The position numbers and the translations under genes are program-made. This document shows, one piece after another, positions 51,961 through 61,603 of a DNA stretch of 64,000 nt (within the stretch, counting starts at the first letter, position 1; the number at the start of each line of letters is the position of its first letter). The stretch covers positions 46,380 through 110,379 of the forward strand of contig NZ_WHNZ01000079.1 of the NCBI RefSeq assembly GCF_013141725.1, given 5' to 3'. Origin of the DNA: Paenibacillus planticolens. GTDB lineage: Bacteria > Bacillota > Bacilli > Paenibacillales > NBRC-103111. The notes under the pieces are model-generated. The model ran no database searches and had not been told where the DNA came from. It saw only the letters and a list, made by a program, of their open reading frames with translations.

Positions 51961-52158
51961 TTAAAACGGCTTCTTACCCTCGTTCTCAATCAAATTCTCC
52001 CGATCGCCTTCATCAATGATACTACGCGTAGAGTTACGGAACTCTCGCAGGGTATCTCCGAACGCTCTACCTAGCTGCGGCAGTTTGGAAGGACCGAAGA
52101 CGATTAAAGCGATCGCCAGAATCAGGATTAAACCTGACACACCAATATTGTTAAACAT
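51961..52158 (-). CDS. tatA: Sec-independent translocase subunit TatA
   Basis: 65 residues. One N-terminal membrane helix (IGVSGLILILAIALIVFG), the hinge FGPSKLPQLGRAFG, an amphipathic helix and a short acidic tail. Forms the pore-like TatA assembly with TatC for folded proteins bearing twin-arginine signals. Start ATG 52158 after AAGGAGAAT. Last gene of the operon that carries its probable cargo at 54762-55535. Confidence 0.95.
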   Translation of the reverse strand: MFNNIGVSGLILILAIALIVFGPSKLPQLGRAFGDTLREFRNSTRSIIDEGDRENLIENEGKKPF

Positions 52159-52234
52159 GAGTATTCTCCTTTTATACAAACTTATGTTATTAATCTTAGC
52201 TCTTCCTCTTAGCTCTTCATCCTATCCATTCACC

Positions 52235-52966
52235 CTAACCATTGCTCGGACTGCTCTGCCTCATCGCCCGCCATTGCCAGTTGGATGCCAATGCGCTGAT
52301 TTCAAACAACAGAAGCAAAGGAACCGTAACCGATAGATGCGAAACCATATCCGGAGGCGAAATGCATGATCCTGTAATCGTTAACGCGATGTAGGCATAC
52401 TTCCTGGACATTTTCAACCGCTCTGGGGTGAGCAAGCCAATTTTAGTCAAAAAGAGAAGTATCACAGGCAGCTCAAACGCGATCGCCATCGGAAATACAA
52501 TTTGAAAGAGAAACCCGAAATACCGGTCAATCCCATAGGTCTCCACTGCACCGATCGTTTGATTCATCCGCATCATAAAGCGAACCATCATGGGGAACAC
52601 GACCCAGTAGCTGAACGCTACCCCGATAATGAACAGCGCAAAAGCCACAGGGATGTACGGAAGGGCGCTTCTAGACTCCGCTTCTGTAAGCCCGGGCCGG
52701 ACAAAAGCCCATAATTGATAGAGCAGCACCGGCACTGTAAACAACAAAGCAAAGAGGAAAGCGCACTTCATATAGATCATCAGCCCATCCGTAAACGAAA
52801 ACACATTCCACTTAATTTCACCGATCATGGGCTGCGATTTCAAATACAGCAAGATGTCACTTGAGACATACAGTCCGGCGCAAAGCACAACCACAAACCA
52901 AGCCAAAACAATAATCAACCGCTTGCGCACTTCGGTCAGATGCACAATCCAATCTTCTTGCCCCAT
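52235..52966 (-). CDS. tatC: Sec-independent translocase subunit TatC
   Basis: 243 residues with six membrane helices, as in Bacillus TatCd/TatCy. Conserved: HLTEVRKRLI at the N-terminus (twin-Arg recognition face), the FVRPGLTEAE loop, and FELPVILLFLTKIGLL. The receptor for twin-arginine signals. GGGAGGGATGG before ATG 52966. It lies between the flavoenzyme and tatA, so it is likely made together with its cargo. Confidence 0.96.
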   Translation of the reverse strand: MGQEDWIVHLTEVRKRLIIVLAWFVVVLCAGLYVSSDILLYLKSQPMIGEIKWNVFSFTDGLMIYMKCAFLFALLFTVPVLLYQLWAFVRPGLTEAESRSALPYIPVAFALFIIGVAFSYWVVFPMMVRFMMRMNQTIGAVETYGIDRYFGFLFQIVFPMAIAFELPVILLFLTKIGLLTPERLKMSRKYAYIALTITGSCISPPDMVSHLSVTVPLLLLFEISALASNWQWRAMRQSSPSNG

Positions 52967-53005
52967 GCCATCCCTCCCATCTATAGGCTCATGTCCGCGA
53001 CTGAA

Positions 53006-54727
53006 TTAAACGACCATACCGCCTTGTTTCAAATATTTCGCGATCCCCTCAACGGCTCTATAGGCTAGCGCTCCAACCGTACCTGTCGGGTTGTAGCCAC
53101 TGTTATGAGCGAAAGCCGACGCTCCGACGACGAACACATTTTCGGCATCCCACATTTGTAAATAGGAATTTACAGCAGAGGTAGACGGGTCCGCACCCAT
53201 TATAACGCCGCCGGTATTATGCGTCGATTGATACGGCACGATGTTGTAAGGCCCCAGCTGGTCGGACGAGCCAATGGTGGTGGGATTCATCTCCTTCATA
53301 ATCTCTGCCGCTTTCCCGCTCACGAATTTGATCATCTGCCGGTCCTGCTCTTCGAAATCAAACGTGATACGCGGCAATGGGAGCCCATACGCATCTTTAT
53401 AGGTGGGATCCAGGTCTACATAATGATGCTTCCACGGTAAGCTTGAGCCTTGAGGGGATACGGCCAAAACACTGTTCGCATATTTAAGCGATTTCTGCTT
53501 AAAATCTTTTCCCCATGCAGGTGTGCCTTTAGGTACCGAGTTGGTGGCAATCGGTCTTTGTCCGGTTTGCGAGATCCGAATGCCAGCTCCGTGAAGGAAA
53601 TTGAGATTGCTATGATCGAAATTGTCACCGTTAAAATCAGGAATCTCCATCCCAAGCGATCCGGCGCCGGCAAACAAATTGAACGCTTTGTCATCAAAAA
53701 AGCCGGTAGCGGAGCCTCCGTTCGTTTGATAGCAGTAGTTTTTGCCGATTACGCCTTTTCCGGAAGCCGGGTCATAGGGTTTACCCAATTTGGAGGTGAG
53801 CAGAAGCTTAATGTTGTTGAACACATAGCTGGCCATAATCACAACATCAGCAGGCTGCTCAAATTGTTCGCCTGTAACCGTGTTGACATAAACCACTCCG
53901 CTAGCCTTTTTGCCGTCATTTAACACTTGAATGACATTGGAGTAAGACCGCAGTTCGAAATTGCCCGACTTTTCAGCGACTGGGAGCACCGTAACCACAG
54001 CATCGGCCTTCGCTCCATACTCACAACCAAAACGTTCGCAATATCCGCAATACTGGCAAGCCGCTCTGGTTATGCCATCCGGGTTCGTATACTGCTCCGA
54101 CAAATTCGCCGATGGCATCATATAGGGGTGATAGCCTAGTTTTTTCGTTGCATCCTCAAAAAGCTTCAAAATCGGCGTTTTCACCATGGCCTTCGTCGGG
54201 AAGGGATTCGAGCGCTTGCCGACCATCGGATTCTGATCCGGATCACCCGATATGCCGGCTAACTTTTCAAACTTGTCGAAATAGGGCTCCAATTGATCGT
54301 AGGTAATGCCCCAATCCTGGATGGTCATGCCATCCGGTATTTTTTGCTTCCCGTACCTCTCAACCGTTTTACTATAAATTTCAAAATCGTAAGGAAGGAA
54401 CCGGTACGTTTGTCCGTTCCAGTGGATACTCGCTCCTCCAAGCCCCTCGCCGAGCAGAAATGAACCGTACTCACGCATCGGGACAGCCGCTACTTTATCC
54501 GTATTACGGAACGTTACGGTTTCCTTGGAAAGATCCTGCATCAGATCGTATCTGGATGCATAGCGCAGCTCGTCGTGCACCATGTAGTAGTCCTGTGTGC
54601 TCCTTGGTTTCCCGCGCTCCAACCCAACCACCTTTACTCCTTGCTTCGTCAGCTCGGCGGCGATGATGCCCCCTACCCATCCCATGCCAACAATTACTAC
54701 CGGAACTTTCGGCATTTTAGTAGCCAT
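53006..54727 (-). CDS. GMC flavoenzyme, gluconate 2-dehydrogenase large-subunit type
   Basis: 573 residues. FAD-dependent sugar or polyol dehydrogenase. N-terminal FAD site VVIVGMGWVGGIIAAEL, then GEGLGGASIHWNG and C-terminal HNTGGVIMGADP and NPTGTVGALAYR. Four cysteines at 224, 227, 230 and 235 (CQYCGYCERFGC) match the spacing of the Fe-S ligands known in FAD-dependent glucose dehydrogenase alpha subunits, so a 3Fe-4S cluster is likely. No signal peptide of its own: probably carried out by its Tat-tagged partner encoded just upstream. ATG or nearby GTG start at 54727. Substrate unknown. Confidence 0.9.
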   Translation of the reverse strand: MATKMPKVPVVIVGMGWVGGIIAAELTKQGVKVVGLERGKPRSTQDYYMVHDELRYASRYDLMQDLSKETVTFRNTDKVAAVPMREYGSFLLGEGLGGASIHWNGQTYRFLPYDFEIYSKTVERYGKQKIPDGMTIQDWGITYDQLEPYFDKFEKLAGISGDPDQNPMVGKRSNPFPTKAMVKTPILKLFEDATKKLGYHPYMMPSANLSEQYTNPDGITRAACQYCGYCERFGCEYGAKADAVVTVLPVAEKSGNFELRSYSNVIQVLNDGKKASGVVYVNTVTGEQFEQPADVVIMASYVFNNIKLLLTSKLGKPYDPASGKGVIGKNYCYQTNGGSATGFFDDKAFNLFAGAGSLGMEIPDFNGDNFDHSNLNFLHGAGIRISQTGQRPIATNSVPKGTPAWGKDFKQKSLKYANSVLAVSPQGSSLPWKHHYVDLDPTYKDAYGLPLPRITFDFEEQDRQMIKFVSGKAAEIMKEMNPTTIGSSDQLGPYNIVPYQSTHNTGGVIMGADPSTSAVNSYLQMWDAENVFVVGASAFAHNSGYNPTGTVGALAYRAVEGIAKYLKQGGMVV

Positions 54728-54761
54728 ACGCTTTATTCCTTTCCCTCATTGGATTTCATTC

Positions 54762-55535
54762 TTAATGAACAAAATGATCATGCAAGCTACGCGGTTCCAT
54801 AGCGGCAAATTGATCCTTGTCGATGATTGTTACATAACTCATCTGATTGCCCGGATATTTCCGCATTTTCCAACCCTGCATATCCTTGTTCCCCCCGTAA
54901 AGCGGGTCCGCATATACGCCTTCCATCACGAGTACGCGGAATTGATTGAAGAAGGTTTTGCCTGTTACGCCATTTACAACGTTAATTTCGCCTTTCTCCA
55001 TGGAGGTAAGAATGGCATCCTGCTCCTCGGGAGCCAACTCTACGAAGGATTTCGTATACTTCGCCTTGCTCGCATCCTCCATGCTCTGCAATCCCATCGT
55101 AATCAACTCGTGGCGCTCAATACTTAAGTAATCCCCTTGTGTAGCTTCACCTTTAACAAAAGGACCCGTCCGATACGTGCGGGCATTCACTCCCCAAGGA
55201 CTTGCCAACTGATGGTCAATGTAAAAAGCAACCCCCAGCTCACTAGCGCCCGGTCCGTTATCATCTTTTGGAAAAATACGTTCGGCAGCAGCTTCCGTCA
55301 TCTGCAGCTGCGCTTGATTGAAAAACATCGGGGCTCTGTTATAGTCCATTCCTGCTTGCACTTGCGGAGATGCGGATGGTGAAGGGCTAGGCGTTGTCGA
55401 CTTTTTCGTAAATCCACCAGAAATTGCGCTGCCGATTACTCCTCCTACAACCGCTCCGCCTATAGCAGTTCCGGTATACTTCAAGAAACTGCGTCGCGAC
55501 GGGTCAGGGGAATTTCCCACATTTTTCTCAGCCAT
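54762..55535 (-). CDS. Gluconate 2-dehydrogenase subunit 3-like protein, Tat signal
   Basis: 257 residues. Twin-arginine leader SRRSFLKYTG at about 13-22, a hydrophobic AIGGAVVGGVIGSAI segment, then a Ser/Pro linker (TTPSPSPSASPQ) and the subunit-3 domain (FFNQAQLQMTEAAAERIFPKDDNGPGASELGV as blocks MTEAAAERIFP and GPGASELGVAFYID). It escorts the GMC subunit through Tat and helps electron transfer. Start ATG 55535 after AAGGAGGCATC; the frame extends to 55595 without a site. First gene of the operon, 34 bases before the flavoenzyme. Confidence 0.9.
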   Translation of the reverse strand: MAEKNVGNSPDPSRRSFLKYTGTAIGGAVVGGVIGSAISGGFTKKSTTPSPSPSASPQVQAGMDYNRAPMFFNQAQLQMTEAAAERIFPKDDNGPGASELGVAFYIDHQLASPWGVNARTYRTGPFVKGEATQGDYLSIERHELITMGLQSMEDASKAKYTKSFVELAPEEQDAILTSMEKGEINVVNGVTGKTFFNQFRVLVMEGVYADPLYGGNKDMQGWKMRKYPGNQMSYVTIIDKDQFAAMEPRSLHDHFVH

Positions 55536-55616
55536 ATTGATGCCTCCTTGGATTTTTATGAACAATAGGTTAGTTATGGTAGTTATGGATATCATGAGCC
55601 TCAGCTATTTTTCTTA

Positions 55617-55633
55617 TTCATGTTTTGCATGAA
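55617..55633. promoter_or_regulatory. Palindrome TTCATG-N5-CATGAA
   Basis: Perfect inverted repeat in the divergent gap between the dehydrogenase operon and the cytochrome gene, about 82 bases before the minus-strand start. Could be an operator; a 10-base tandem (TAGTTATGG twice) lies next to it at about 55571-55589. Confidence 0.3.
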
Positions 55634-55738
55634 AATTAGAAATACGGGCAATGTAAAGTTACAGACATTAGCGCAGAATTTTACATGCTATCAATGGCTG
55701 TCTTGTTCTTGAACCTACTCATATGAGGAGAAGTCCAC

Positions 55739-56107
55739 ATGAAGAAAACCTTATTAGTTCTTACTCTGCTGCTGGCCGGATCTCTAGCTGCTTGCGGCAA
55801 GAGCCCAACTACACCACAGGCAAGTCCGTCCGCATCAACAAGCCCAACAGCGACTCAAAGCTCAGGAGGGACAAGTACAACAAAAGTCGACGCACAAGCT
55901 GTGTTCAAAGCCAATTGTGTAAGCTGTCATGGCGTCAACTTGGAAGGTGCCGTAGGGCCTAATCTACAAAAAGTAGGAAGTAAACTGTCCAAGGATCAAG
56001 TTTCTACAACCATTACGAACGGAAAAGGGGCCATGCCTAGTTTCAAAGGCAAGCTTTCAGACGATGAAGTTTCTTCCCTCGCTACTTGGCTTGCCGACAA
56101 GAAATAG
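55739..56107 (+). CDS. Cytochrome c551-type lipoprotein
   Basis: 122 residues. Lipoprotein signal with lipobox SLAAC (Cys about 20), a Ser/Thr/Pro linker to about 50, and one heme site CVSCH near 62, with the distal Met in GAMPSFKG. Small membrane-anchored electron carrier on the outer face, like Bacillus CccB. Divergent from the Tat-exported flavoenzyme, which needs an electron acceptor, so they probably work together. ATG 55739 after GAGGAGAAG; bidirectional terminator follows. Confidence 0.93.
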   Translation: MKKTLLVLTLLLAGSLAACGKSPTTPQASPSASTSPTATQSSGGTSTTKVDAQAVFKANCVSCHGVNLEGAVGPNLQKVGSKLSKDQVSTTITNGKGAMPSFKGKLSDDEVSSLATWLADKK

Positions 56108-56111
56108 ACGC

Positions 56112-56148
56112 AAAAAATCCCGCCTCTTAAATGAGTGCGGGATTTTTA
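56112..56148. terminator. Bidirectional terminator
   Basis: AAAAATCCCGC, loop, GCGGGATTTTT between the convergent cytochrome and adenine deaminase genes. Confidence 0.9.
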
Positions 56149-56150
56149 TA

Positions 56151-57857
56151 TTAGATGATCAGCGGTACAACTTTGCCGCTATTCACATCGATTAAACCAT
56201 GGTCTGTAATTTTCAAGGCAGGACTAACAGGTAAAGAATGCGTGCTAATAGACATGATAGGATTATAATGGCAGTAGCCTAACGACTCCATCGCCTTACG
56301 CAGCTGTTCTACTTCCTTGGCTACTTGCTCGAGGGGAGCTTCCGTTAAAATTCCCCCGACAGGCAGCCTAAGCGAAGCAATAACCTTACTGTCTTCTACA
56401 ACGCTAAAGCCGCCTTGATTGCGAATCACTTCATTAGCGGCGATTACCATATCTAGCGGATTGCGACCGACAACAAGCAAGTTATGATTGTCATGGGAAT
56501 ACGTCGTCGCTATCGCTCCGCGCTTAATCGTATCGCCGTCAATTAGACCATAAGCCCGATTTCCATTTTTGCCATAGCGTTCGAAAGTAGCAATAAGCCC
56601 TTTACCGCTTTCCTGCCACATAAGCTCCCCGGAACGAACTTGAACCTCAGCCCGATGCTCTTCTGTGAATGTAGAGCCGTTCTTGACCATCATCACGCGG
56701 CAGTCATAACGGCCATCCATGATTTCCGTTTTGACTGAGAAATCCGCTTCCGTTAATGGCGGCATCTGGACACTTTGATAGTAATGCGCCGGAAAAGCAG
56801 GTGATTTTGTAATCGGGGCATACGCCTCTTGAGCATCATAAACTTTTCGTCCGTGCTTGAACACTTGGTCGATCGTCAGTTCTTCCAGGTTGGAAATTAA
56901 CTGAAAATCGCCAATTTTGCCCGGAGCAATAACGCCGCGATCATACATCCGCATTCTTTTGGCCGGAGAAAGGGTACTCGCATAAATCGCATGCTCAGGC
57001 TTCATGCCCATTTCAATGGCTTTACGCACAATATGATTCAAGTGACCTCGCCGCTCGAAAGAGTCAGCCATCACATCATCGGTCACAAAGCAAAAGTGCT
57101 CAGACACTTCTTGCTCCACCAAATACGCCATCACTTCAGGCGTCATGGATTTTTCCTGAATTTCAATAAACATGCCTGCAGCGATCCTGGCCTCCATGCC
57201 CTCAATCGTCTGATGCGTGTGATCGGAATCCACCCCGCTGTATATCATCCTATGCAAATCCAAATCCAGCAGTTTCGGTACATGCCCCTCAATAATAAGA
57301 TGAGGATAGTTCGTGCGGATATGATGGATGATGCGATTCGTTTTGCAATCGGGATCCGTTATGACGTCAACGTAGTTCATGATTTCGCCTAAACAAATAA
57401 TCCGTTCGGTTCGCAAAAGCTCGTCCAAGTCCTCGATTTCAATCGAGCCGCCGGACGTTTCCATCGATGTGGCAGGAACCGAGCTGGGAATGGCATAGAA
57501 CATGTCCGCCACACATTGGCGGCTTGCTTTGATGAATTCCTTTACCCCGTCTAGCCCAAAAACATTGGCGATTTCATGAGGCTCTGGAACGATCGTCGTA
57601 ACACCATTGCGAATGAGGCCGTAGGAGAACGTTTCCGGCGTGACCATCGTGCTTTCAATGTGCAGATGGATATCGATGAGGCCGGGGATCATGTAGCGCC
57701 CTTTTCCGTCCAAGCGCTCTGCGGCTGCAAAGCTTTCCGCGCCTTTTTTTCCGATATATAGAAACTTGCCGTCTAGAACGGCTGCGTTGCCTTCAATGAA
57801 TGTTTTAAAATAACTATTATAAATCCGTACATTTTCGATCAGTAAATCAACCTGCAT
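56151..57857 (-). CDS. ade: Adenine deaminase
   Basis: 568 residues (B. subtilis Ade 577). Amidohydrolase converting adenine to hypoxanthine and ammonia. Metal ligands in IDIHLHIESTMVTP, IEGHVP, SDHTHQTIEG and the FVTDDVMAD aspartates; YSHDNHNLLVVGRN in the C-terminal part is characteristic of Ade. Last gene of a seven-gene minus operon whose nucleoside hydrolase releases free bases. ATG 57857 follows GGAGGTAAAGG. Cytoplasmic. Very secure. Confidence 0.95.
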   Translation of the reverse strand: MQVDLLIENVRIYNSYFKTFIEGNAAVLDGKFLYIGKKGAESFAAAERLDGKGRYMIPGLIDIHLHIESTMVTPETFSYGLIRNGVTTIVPEPHEIANVFGLDGVKEFIKASRQCVADMFYAIPSSVPATSMETSGGSIEIEDLDELLRTERIICLGEIMNYVDVITDPDCKTNRIIHHIRTNYPHLIIEGHVPKLLDLDLHRMIYSGVDSDHTHQTIEGMEARIAAGMFIEIQEKSMTPEVMAYLVEQEVSEHFCFVTDDVMADSFERRGHLNHIVRKAIEMGMKPEHAIYASTLSPAKRMRMYDRGVIAPGKIGDFQLISNLEELTIDQVFKHGRKVYDAQEAYAPITKSPAFPAHYYQSVQMPPLTEADFSVKTEIMDGRYDCRVMMVKNGSTFTEEHRAEVQVRSGELMWQESGKGLIATFERYGKNGNRAYGLIDGDTIKRGAIATTYSHDNHNLLVVGRNPLDMVIAANEVIRNQGGFSVVEDSKVIASLRLPVGGILTEAPLEQVAKEVEQLRKAMESLGYCHYNPIMSISTHSLPVSPALKITDHGLIDVNSGKVVPLII

Positions 57858-57878
57858 CTGCCTTTACCTCCAAGTCCG

Positions 57879-58940
57879 CTACTCTACTAAAACTAATTTT
57901 TCGCTTGGAAAAAGAAGCCGAACCTCTTGACCGCTCGGATACGAAAATTCCATTTCTTTATTAACGGTAATGTCTCCGAGCATTGTCTCAACGACGTATT
58001 GATAGCTTCTCCCTAAGAAGGTGCTCACCTTAACGCGTCCCGTCAATCGATTTGGCCCTTCCTCAATTTCGCCCGGCATACCGATAACCACATCATCCGG
58101 ACGAATAGCTCCTTGCATACCGGGCTGTTCTCCCTTGCTGGCATGTTTGGTTACGGTAAACATTTGGTCCTTTACTTTCAGCGTGATCAACTCGTTGTCA
58201 TCATGCCTTGTATCGAAGGCGATAAAATTCGTGAAACCAATAAACCGAGCGACAAACTCCGTTTTCGGATATTTGAAAATCGTTGCCGGGGCTCCGAGCT
58301 GCTCAATAATCCCTTTGTTCATAATGGCTACCTGATCCGATATCGAGAAGCACTCTTCCTGATCATGGGATACATAGACCGTAGTGATCCCGAGCTCCTG
58401 CTGGATACGGCGAATCTCAACCCGCATGTTGATGCGCAGATTGGCGTCCAGATTGCTTAGCGGCTCGTCAAAGAGCAGCAGTTCAGGCTCAATCACGAGA
58501 GCCCGCGCAATAGCTACCCGTTGTCTTTGGCCTCCTGACAGTTCTTTCGGATAACGCTTCTCGAAGCCGGACAAGCTTACCGTATCCAGAATGTTCCGGA
58601 CGCGTCGGTCCAGCTCAGCCCCGCTCACCTTCCGCAGACGAAGGCCGAAGGCTACATTATCGTAAATCGATAAGTGCGGGAACAAAGCATAACTCTGAAA
58701 CACGAATCCGAAGTTGCGCTTGCTAACGGGAATCCGTGTGTAATCTTTACCGTTTAATGCGAACTTGCCTGCCTTAGCTTCTAAAAACCCGGCGATAAGC
58801 CGTAAAGTCGTCGTTTTCCCGCATCCGCTTGGACCGAGAAGAGATATCAAGTTTCCTTTTTCTACACTTAAATTGAAGTCCTTCAGAATATATTGCTGGT
58901 CGTAGGCAACCGAAATATTTTCCAGAGTTAGCAATGCCAT
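57879..58940 (-). CDS. ABC importer ATPase, PotA/FbpC-like
   Basis: 353 residues. Walker A GPSGCGKTT, signature LSGGQRQRVAIARA, Walker B LLLFDEP, switch VYVSHDQEE, and a C-terminal TOBE regulatory domain from about 240. Drives uptake through the two permeases encoded just upstream. Pot-type systems carry polyamines, Fe3+, thiamine and similar; here the neighbours (nucleoside hydrolase and adenine deaminase) suggest a purine or purine nucleoside. GGAGGC before ATG 58940. Confidence 0.92.
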   Translation of the reverse strand: MALLTLENISVAYDQQYILKDFNLSVEKGNLISLLGPSGCGKTTTLRLIAGFLEAKAGKFALNGKDYTRIPVSKRNFGFVFQSYALFPHLSIYDNVAFGLRLRKVSGAELDRRVRNILDTVSLSGFEKRYPKELSGGQRQRVAIARALVIEPELLLFDEPLSNLDANLRINMRVEIRRIQQELGITTVYVSHDQEECFSISDQVAIMNKGIIEQLGAPATIFKYPKTEFVARFIGFTNFIAFDTRHDDNELITLKVKDQMFTVTKHASKGEQPGMQGAIRPDDVVIGMPGEIEEGPNRLTGRVKVSTFLGRSYQYVVETMLGDITVNKEMEFSYPSGQEVRLLFPSEKLVLVE

Positions 58941-58955
58941 GGATGAAAGCCTCCG

Positions 58956-59744
58956 TTATCGTTTGGTGAAGTAGGATAATCCCATCAACCGTTCAATGAT
59001 GAACATAAGTACCGCGGTAAAGATCATAAGCAAAACAGAAATAGCAGCAATCGTAGGATCAAAATGGTTCTCCACATACGTCAGCATCTGAATTGGCAGC
59101 GTACTGACCCCAGGGCCTGTCATAAAGACCGAGATATCGACATTATTAAATGATTCCAAAAAGGCAATAAGAATGGCCGCAATAATACCGGATTTGATGT
59201 TCGGCAGGACCACTTTAAAAAAGGTTTTCAGCTGGCCCGAACCAAGACTTAATGCAGCTTCCTCAACCGCAAAATCGAAATTCGATAAGCTGGATGCGAT
59301 GACGCGAATGATGAAAGGCAGCATAATCACGGTATGTCCAATCAGCAAAGCAGCATAGATCGGAAGGTGATACATCACGATAAGGTACTTCAGCATCGTA
59401 AATCCAAGCACGATACCTGGAATCAGCACGGGGGAAATAAAAACGGCATTTAGCGCCTCTTTCCCCTTAAACGTAAACCGGCTTAACGCATACGCCGCCG
59501 GAACGCCGAGCAGCAGTGCAAACAGATTGCCGATCAGCGATACCATGATTGAGGTGCCCGCGGTCGTCATGAACATCTTCACATCCAAAATGTTGCGGTA
59601 CCATTTCAACGAAAATCCTGTCGGTGGGAATTTCAATACACTCCCTGGCTCAAATGAAGCAAACGCAATAATGACGAGCGGCCCGAGCAAGAATATATAG
59701 ACAAGGAGGGTAAAAAAGGCCAGTCCCCGGTTCTTTTCCCGCAT
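58956..59744 (-). CDS. ABC permease, PotC-like
   Basis: 262 residues, six membrane helices. Conserved EAA loop EEAALSLGSGQLKTFFKVVLPNI (key residues E-A-A...G...LP), where the ATPase docks. Pairs with the 59749 permease as a heterodimer. The ATG lies four bases after the previous stop, a coupled arrangement. Substrate as for the operon. Confidence 0.92.
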   Translation of the reverse strand: MREKNRGLAFFTLLVYIFLLGPLVIIAFASFEPGSVLKFPPTGFSLKWYRNILDVKMFMTTAGTSIMVSLIGNLFALLLGVPAAYALSRFTFKGKEALNAVFISPVLIPGIVLGFTMLKYLIVMYHLPIYAALLIGHTVIMLPFIIRVIASSLSNFDFAVEEAALSLGSGQLKTFFKVVLPNIKSGIIAAILIAFLESFNNVDISVFMTGPGVSTLPIQMLTYVENHFDPTIAAISVLLMIFTAVLMFIIERLMGLSYFTKR

Positions 59745-59748
59745 ACTT

Positions 59749-60570
59749 CTACCCCTTCGGATTTAATTTAGTAGCCAGTTTATTCATAAGCGCAATGACG
59801 ACGAATGTGATCACGATCATAATCACGGCAATAACAGAGGCGAGATACCAGTCGTTAAGAGTGATCGCATTCTGATAGAGAAATGTGGAGATAACCCGCT
59901 GCTTGCCTCCGAGCAATGCCGGCGTCGTATAAGCCGTTAAGCTTCCGACAAAAACAAGGATACTGCCTATGATTAATCCAGGAACGCTGAGAGGCACAAT
60001 GACCTTCACAAAAGCCGTAAATCGGTTTGCTCCTAAGCTCTCCGCCGCTTTGATCAGATCCGGATCTATATTCTCAAGAACGCCGACCAATGTAATCAGA
60101 ATGAGCGGCAAAAACAGATGGATGAGTCCAATCATCATGGCCGCTGGCGTGTACAAAATATCCAGCGGTTCCTTGATGAGACCGATCGCGATCAGGGCAT
60201 TATTGAGCAACCCTTTTTTCCCTAAAATAATCATCCAACTGAACGACCTCACGACAGAGCTCGTCAGCAGCGGAAATATCGCTAGAGCAAGCAGAATTGC
60301 CTTCTGTCTAGGACTCTGTTTGGAGATAAAATAGGCTACCGGAAAGCCAAGCACTATACAAATAAGGGTGGTTACCAAGCTGACGCGCAGCGTCGTCCAC
60401 ACAATTTTGAGAAAGTACGGGTCCTTGAAGAAATTGAAATACCCTGCAAAAGTAAATGTTCCTTTATCGAAAAAGGTCGAACCTATCGTTAGAAGAATCG
60501 GAACTACCATGAAAACCGTCAGGAACAATACGCCTGGCAGCAATAATAAAAATAAATACTTTCTTTTCAT
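59749..60570 (-). CDS. ABC permease, PotB-like
   Basis: 273 residues, six membrane helices. First helix LFLLLLPGVLFLTVFMVVPIL, EAA loop KAAESLGANRFTAFVKVIVPL. Upstream partner of the PotC-like permease. CAGGAGTAAAG before ATG 60570. Sits between the nucleoside hydrolase and the second permease, so the transporter and hydrolase are co-expressed. Confidence 0.92.
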   Translation of the reverse strand: MKRKYLFLLLLPGVLFLTVFMVVPILLTIGSTFFDKGTFTFAGYFNFFKDPYFLKIVWTTLRVSLVTTLICIVLGFPVAYFISKQSPRQKAILLALAIFPLLTSSVVRSFSWMIILGKKGLLNNALIAIGLIKEPLDILYTPAAMMIGLIHLFLPLILITLVGVLENIDPDLIKAAESLGANRFTAFVKVIVPLSVPGLIIGSILVFVGSLTAYTTPALLGGKQRVISTFLYQNAITLNDWYLASVIAVIMIVITFVVIALMNKLATKLNPKG

Positions 60571-60597
60571 GCAGCTTTACTCCTGTTCCTAGGTTCG

Positions 60598-61530
60598 CTA
60601 TGCTCGCAGCGTGCGGATAAAAAGTTCGAGAAAATCGTCAGCCGAAACTTCGGTACACACATGAACGTTAGCCGCTTTGGACAAGCGGTTTTGAAAATCG
60701 CATACCGTTTGCCCATCGCACAGCTCACTCTTCGTTTCTACATCGACGTAATAGTGATGGGTAGTGACCAGCTGTTTATTCAGAGCAACTCCGACAGCAA
60801 GAGGATCGTGAAGCGCGCAGGCTCTTACGCCATTGCGTTCGTAGTAACGCTGCATATATTCCGCTGTGCTCTCCTTCACATATCGGCCTATAGGCGAGTC
60901 TCCGAGTGCCTGGATATGGTCATCTGTCAGAAGCGCTTTACGGGTTACGTCCAAGCCTACGAGCGTCAGGTTTGGAAAGCCCGCTTGGAATACAATCTTT
61001 GCCGCTTCCGGGTCGACGTACATGTTAAACTCCGCTGTAGGTGTCACATTGCCGAAGCCTTGAACGACGCCTCCCATTACAATCACTTCTTTTACCTGAT
61101 GAATCAGATCAGGATACTTCATAACGGCTAAGGCTAAATTCGTCAGCGGCGCCGTCATGACTAAAGTGACTTCCCCTTGGTGCCGCCTCACTTGCTCCAC
61201 GATGAAATCGGAGGCATGTCCCTCAAGCACCTTCGTATGAACGGGCATGTCTTTTAAAGCTCCGCCAAGCCCATCCTTGCCGTGAACGCGATGCTCAAAA
61301 AAAGTTGGGCGCATCAAAGGCTTGTTCGCGCCCTTAACGACCGGGATCTCATTCTCCATCTGTAACAGTTGGAGGATCTTGCATGTATTCAAAGTTGCTT
61401 GATGGAGCGATACGTTTCCATTCACCGTAGTGATGCCGAGGACATCCATTTCCCCGCTGCGTACGGCAAGCAGGATTCCCAGCGCATCGTCTATGCCCGT
61501 ATCCACATCGAGGATGACCTTCTTTTTCAT
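60598..61530 (-). CDS. Inosine-uridine-type nucleoside hydrolase
   Basis: 310 residues. Cleaves ribonucleosides to base and ribose. Calcium-binding N-terminus ILDVDTGIDDALG, ITTVNGNVSL, VMGGVVQGFGNVTPTAEFN (as MGGVVQGFGN and TAEFNMYVDPEAA), and the HDPLAVG motif with the catalytic His region. Start ATG 61530 after AAAGGGGG; the frame opens at 61575 without a site. Interposed between the binding protein and permease genes of a transporter, so a nucleoside is the probable imported substrate. Confidence 0.92.
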   Translation of the reverse strand: MKKKVILDVDTGIDDALGILLAVRSGEMDVLGITTVNGNVSLHQATLNTCKILQLLQMENEIPVVKGANKPLMRPTFFEHRVHGKDGLGGALKDMPVHTKVLEGHASDFIVEQVRRHQGEVTLVMTAPLTNLALAVMKYPDLIHQVKEVIVMGGVVQGFGNVTPTAEFNMYVDPEAAKIVFQAGFPNLTLVGLDVTRKALLTDDHIQALGDSPIGRYVKESTAEYMQRYYERNGVRACALHDPLAVGVALNKQLVTTHHYYVDVETKSELCDGQTVCDFQNRLSKAANVHVCTEVSADDFLELFIRTLRA

Positions 61531-61603
61531 AAACAAACCCCCTTTAGTCCTGTTGAAGAAAACAAAGGTATACACACGAGCATATACCCTTGTAAGATTT
61601 CAA

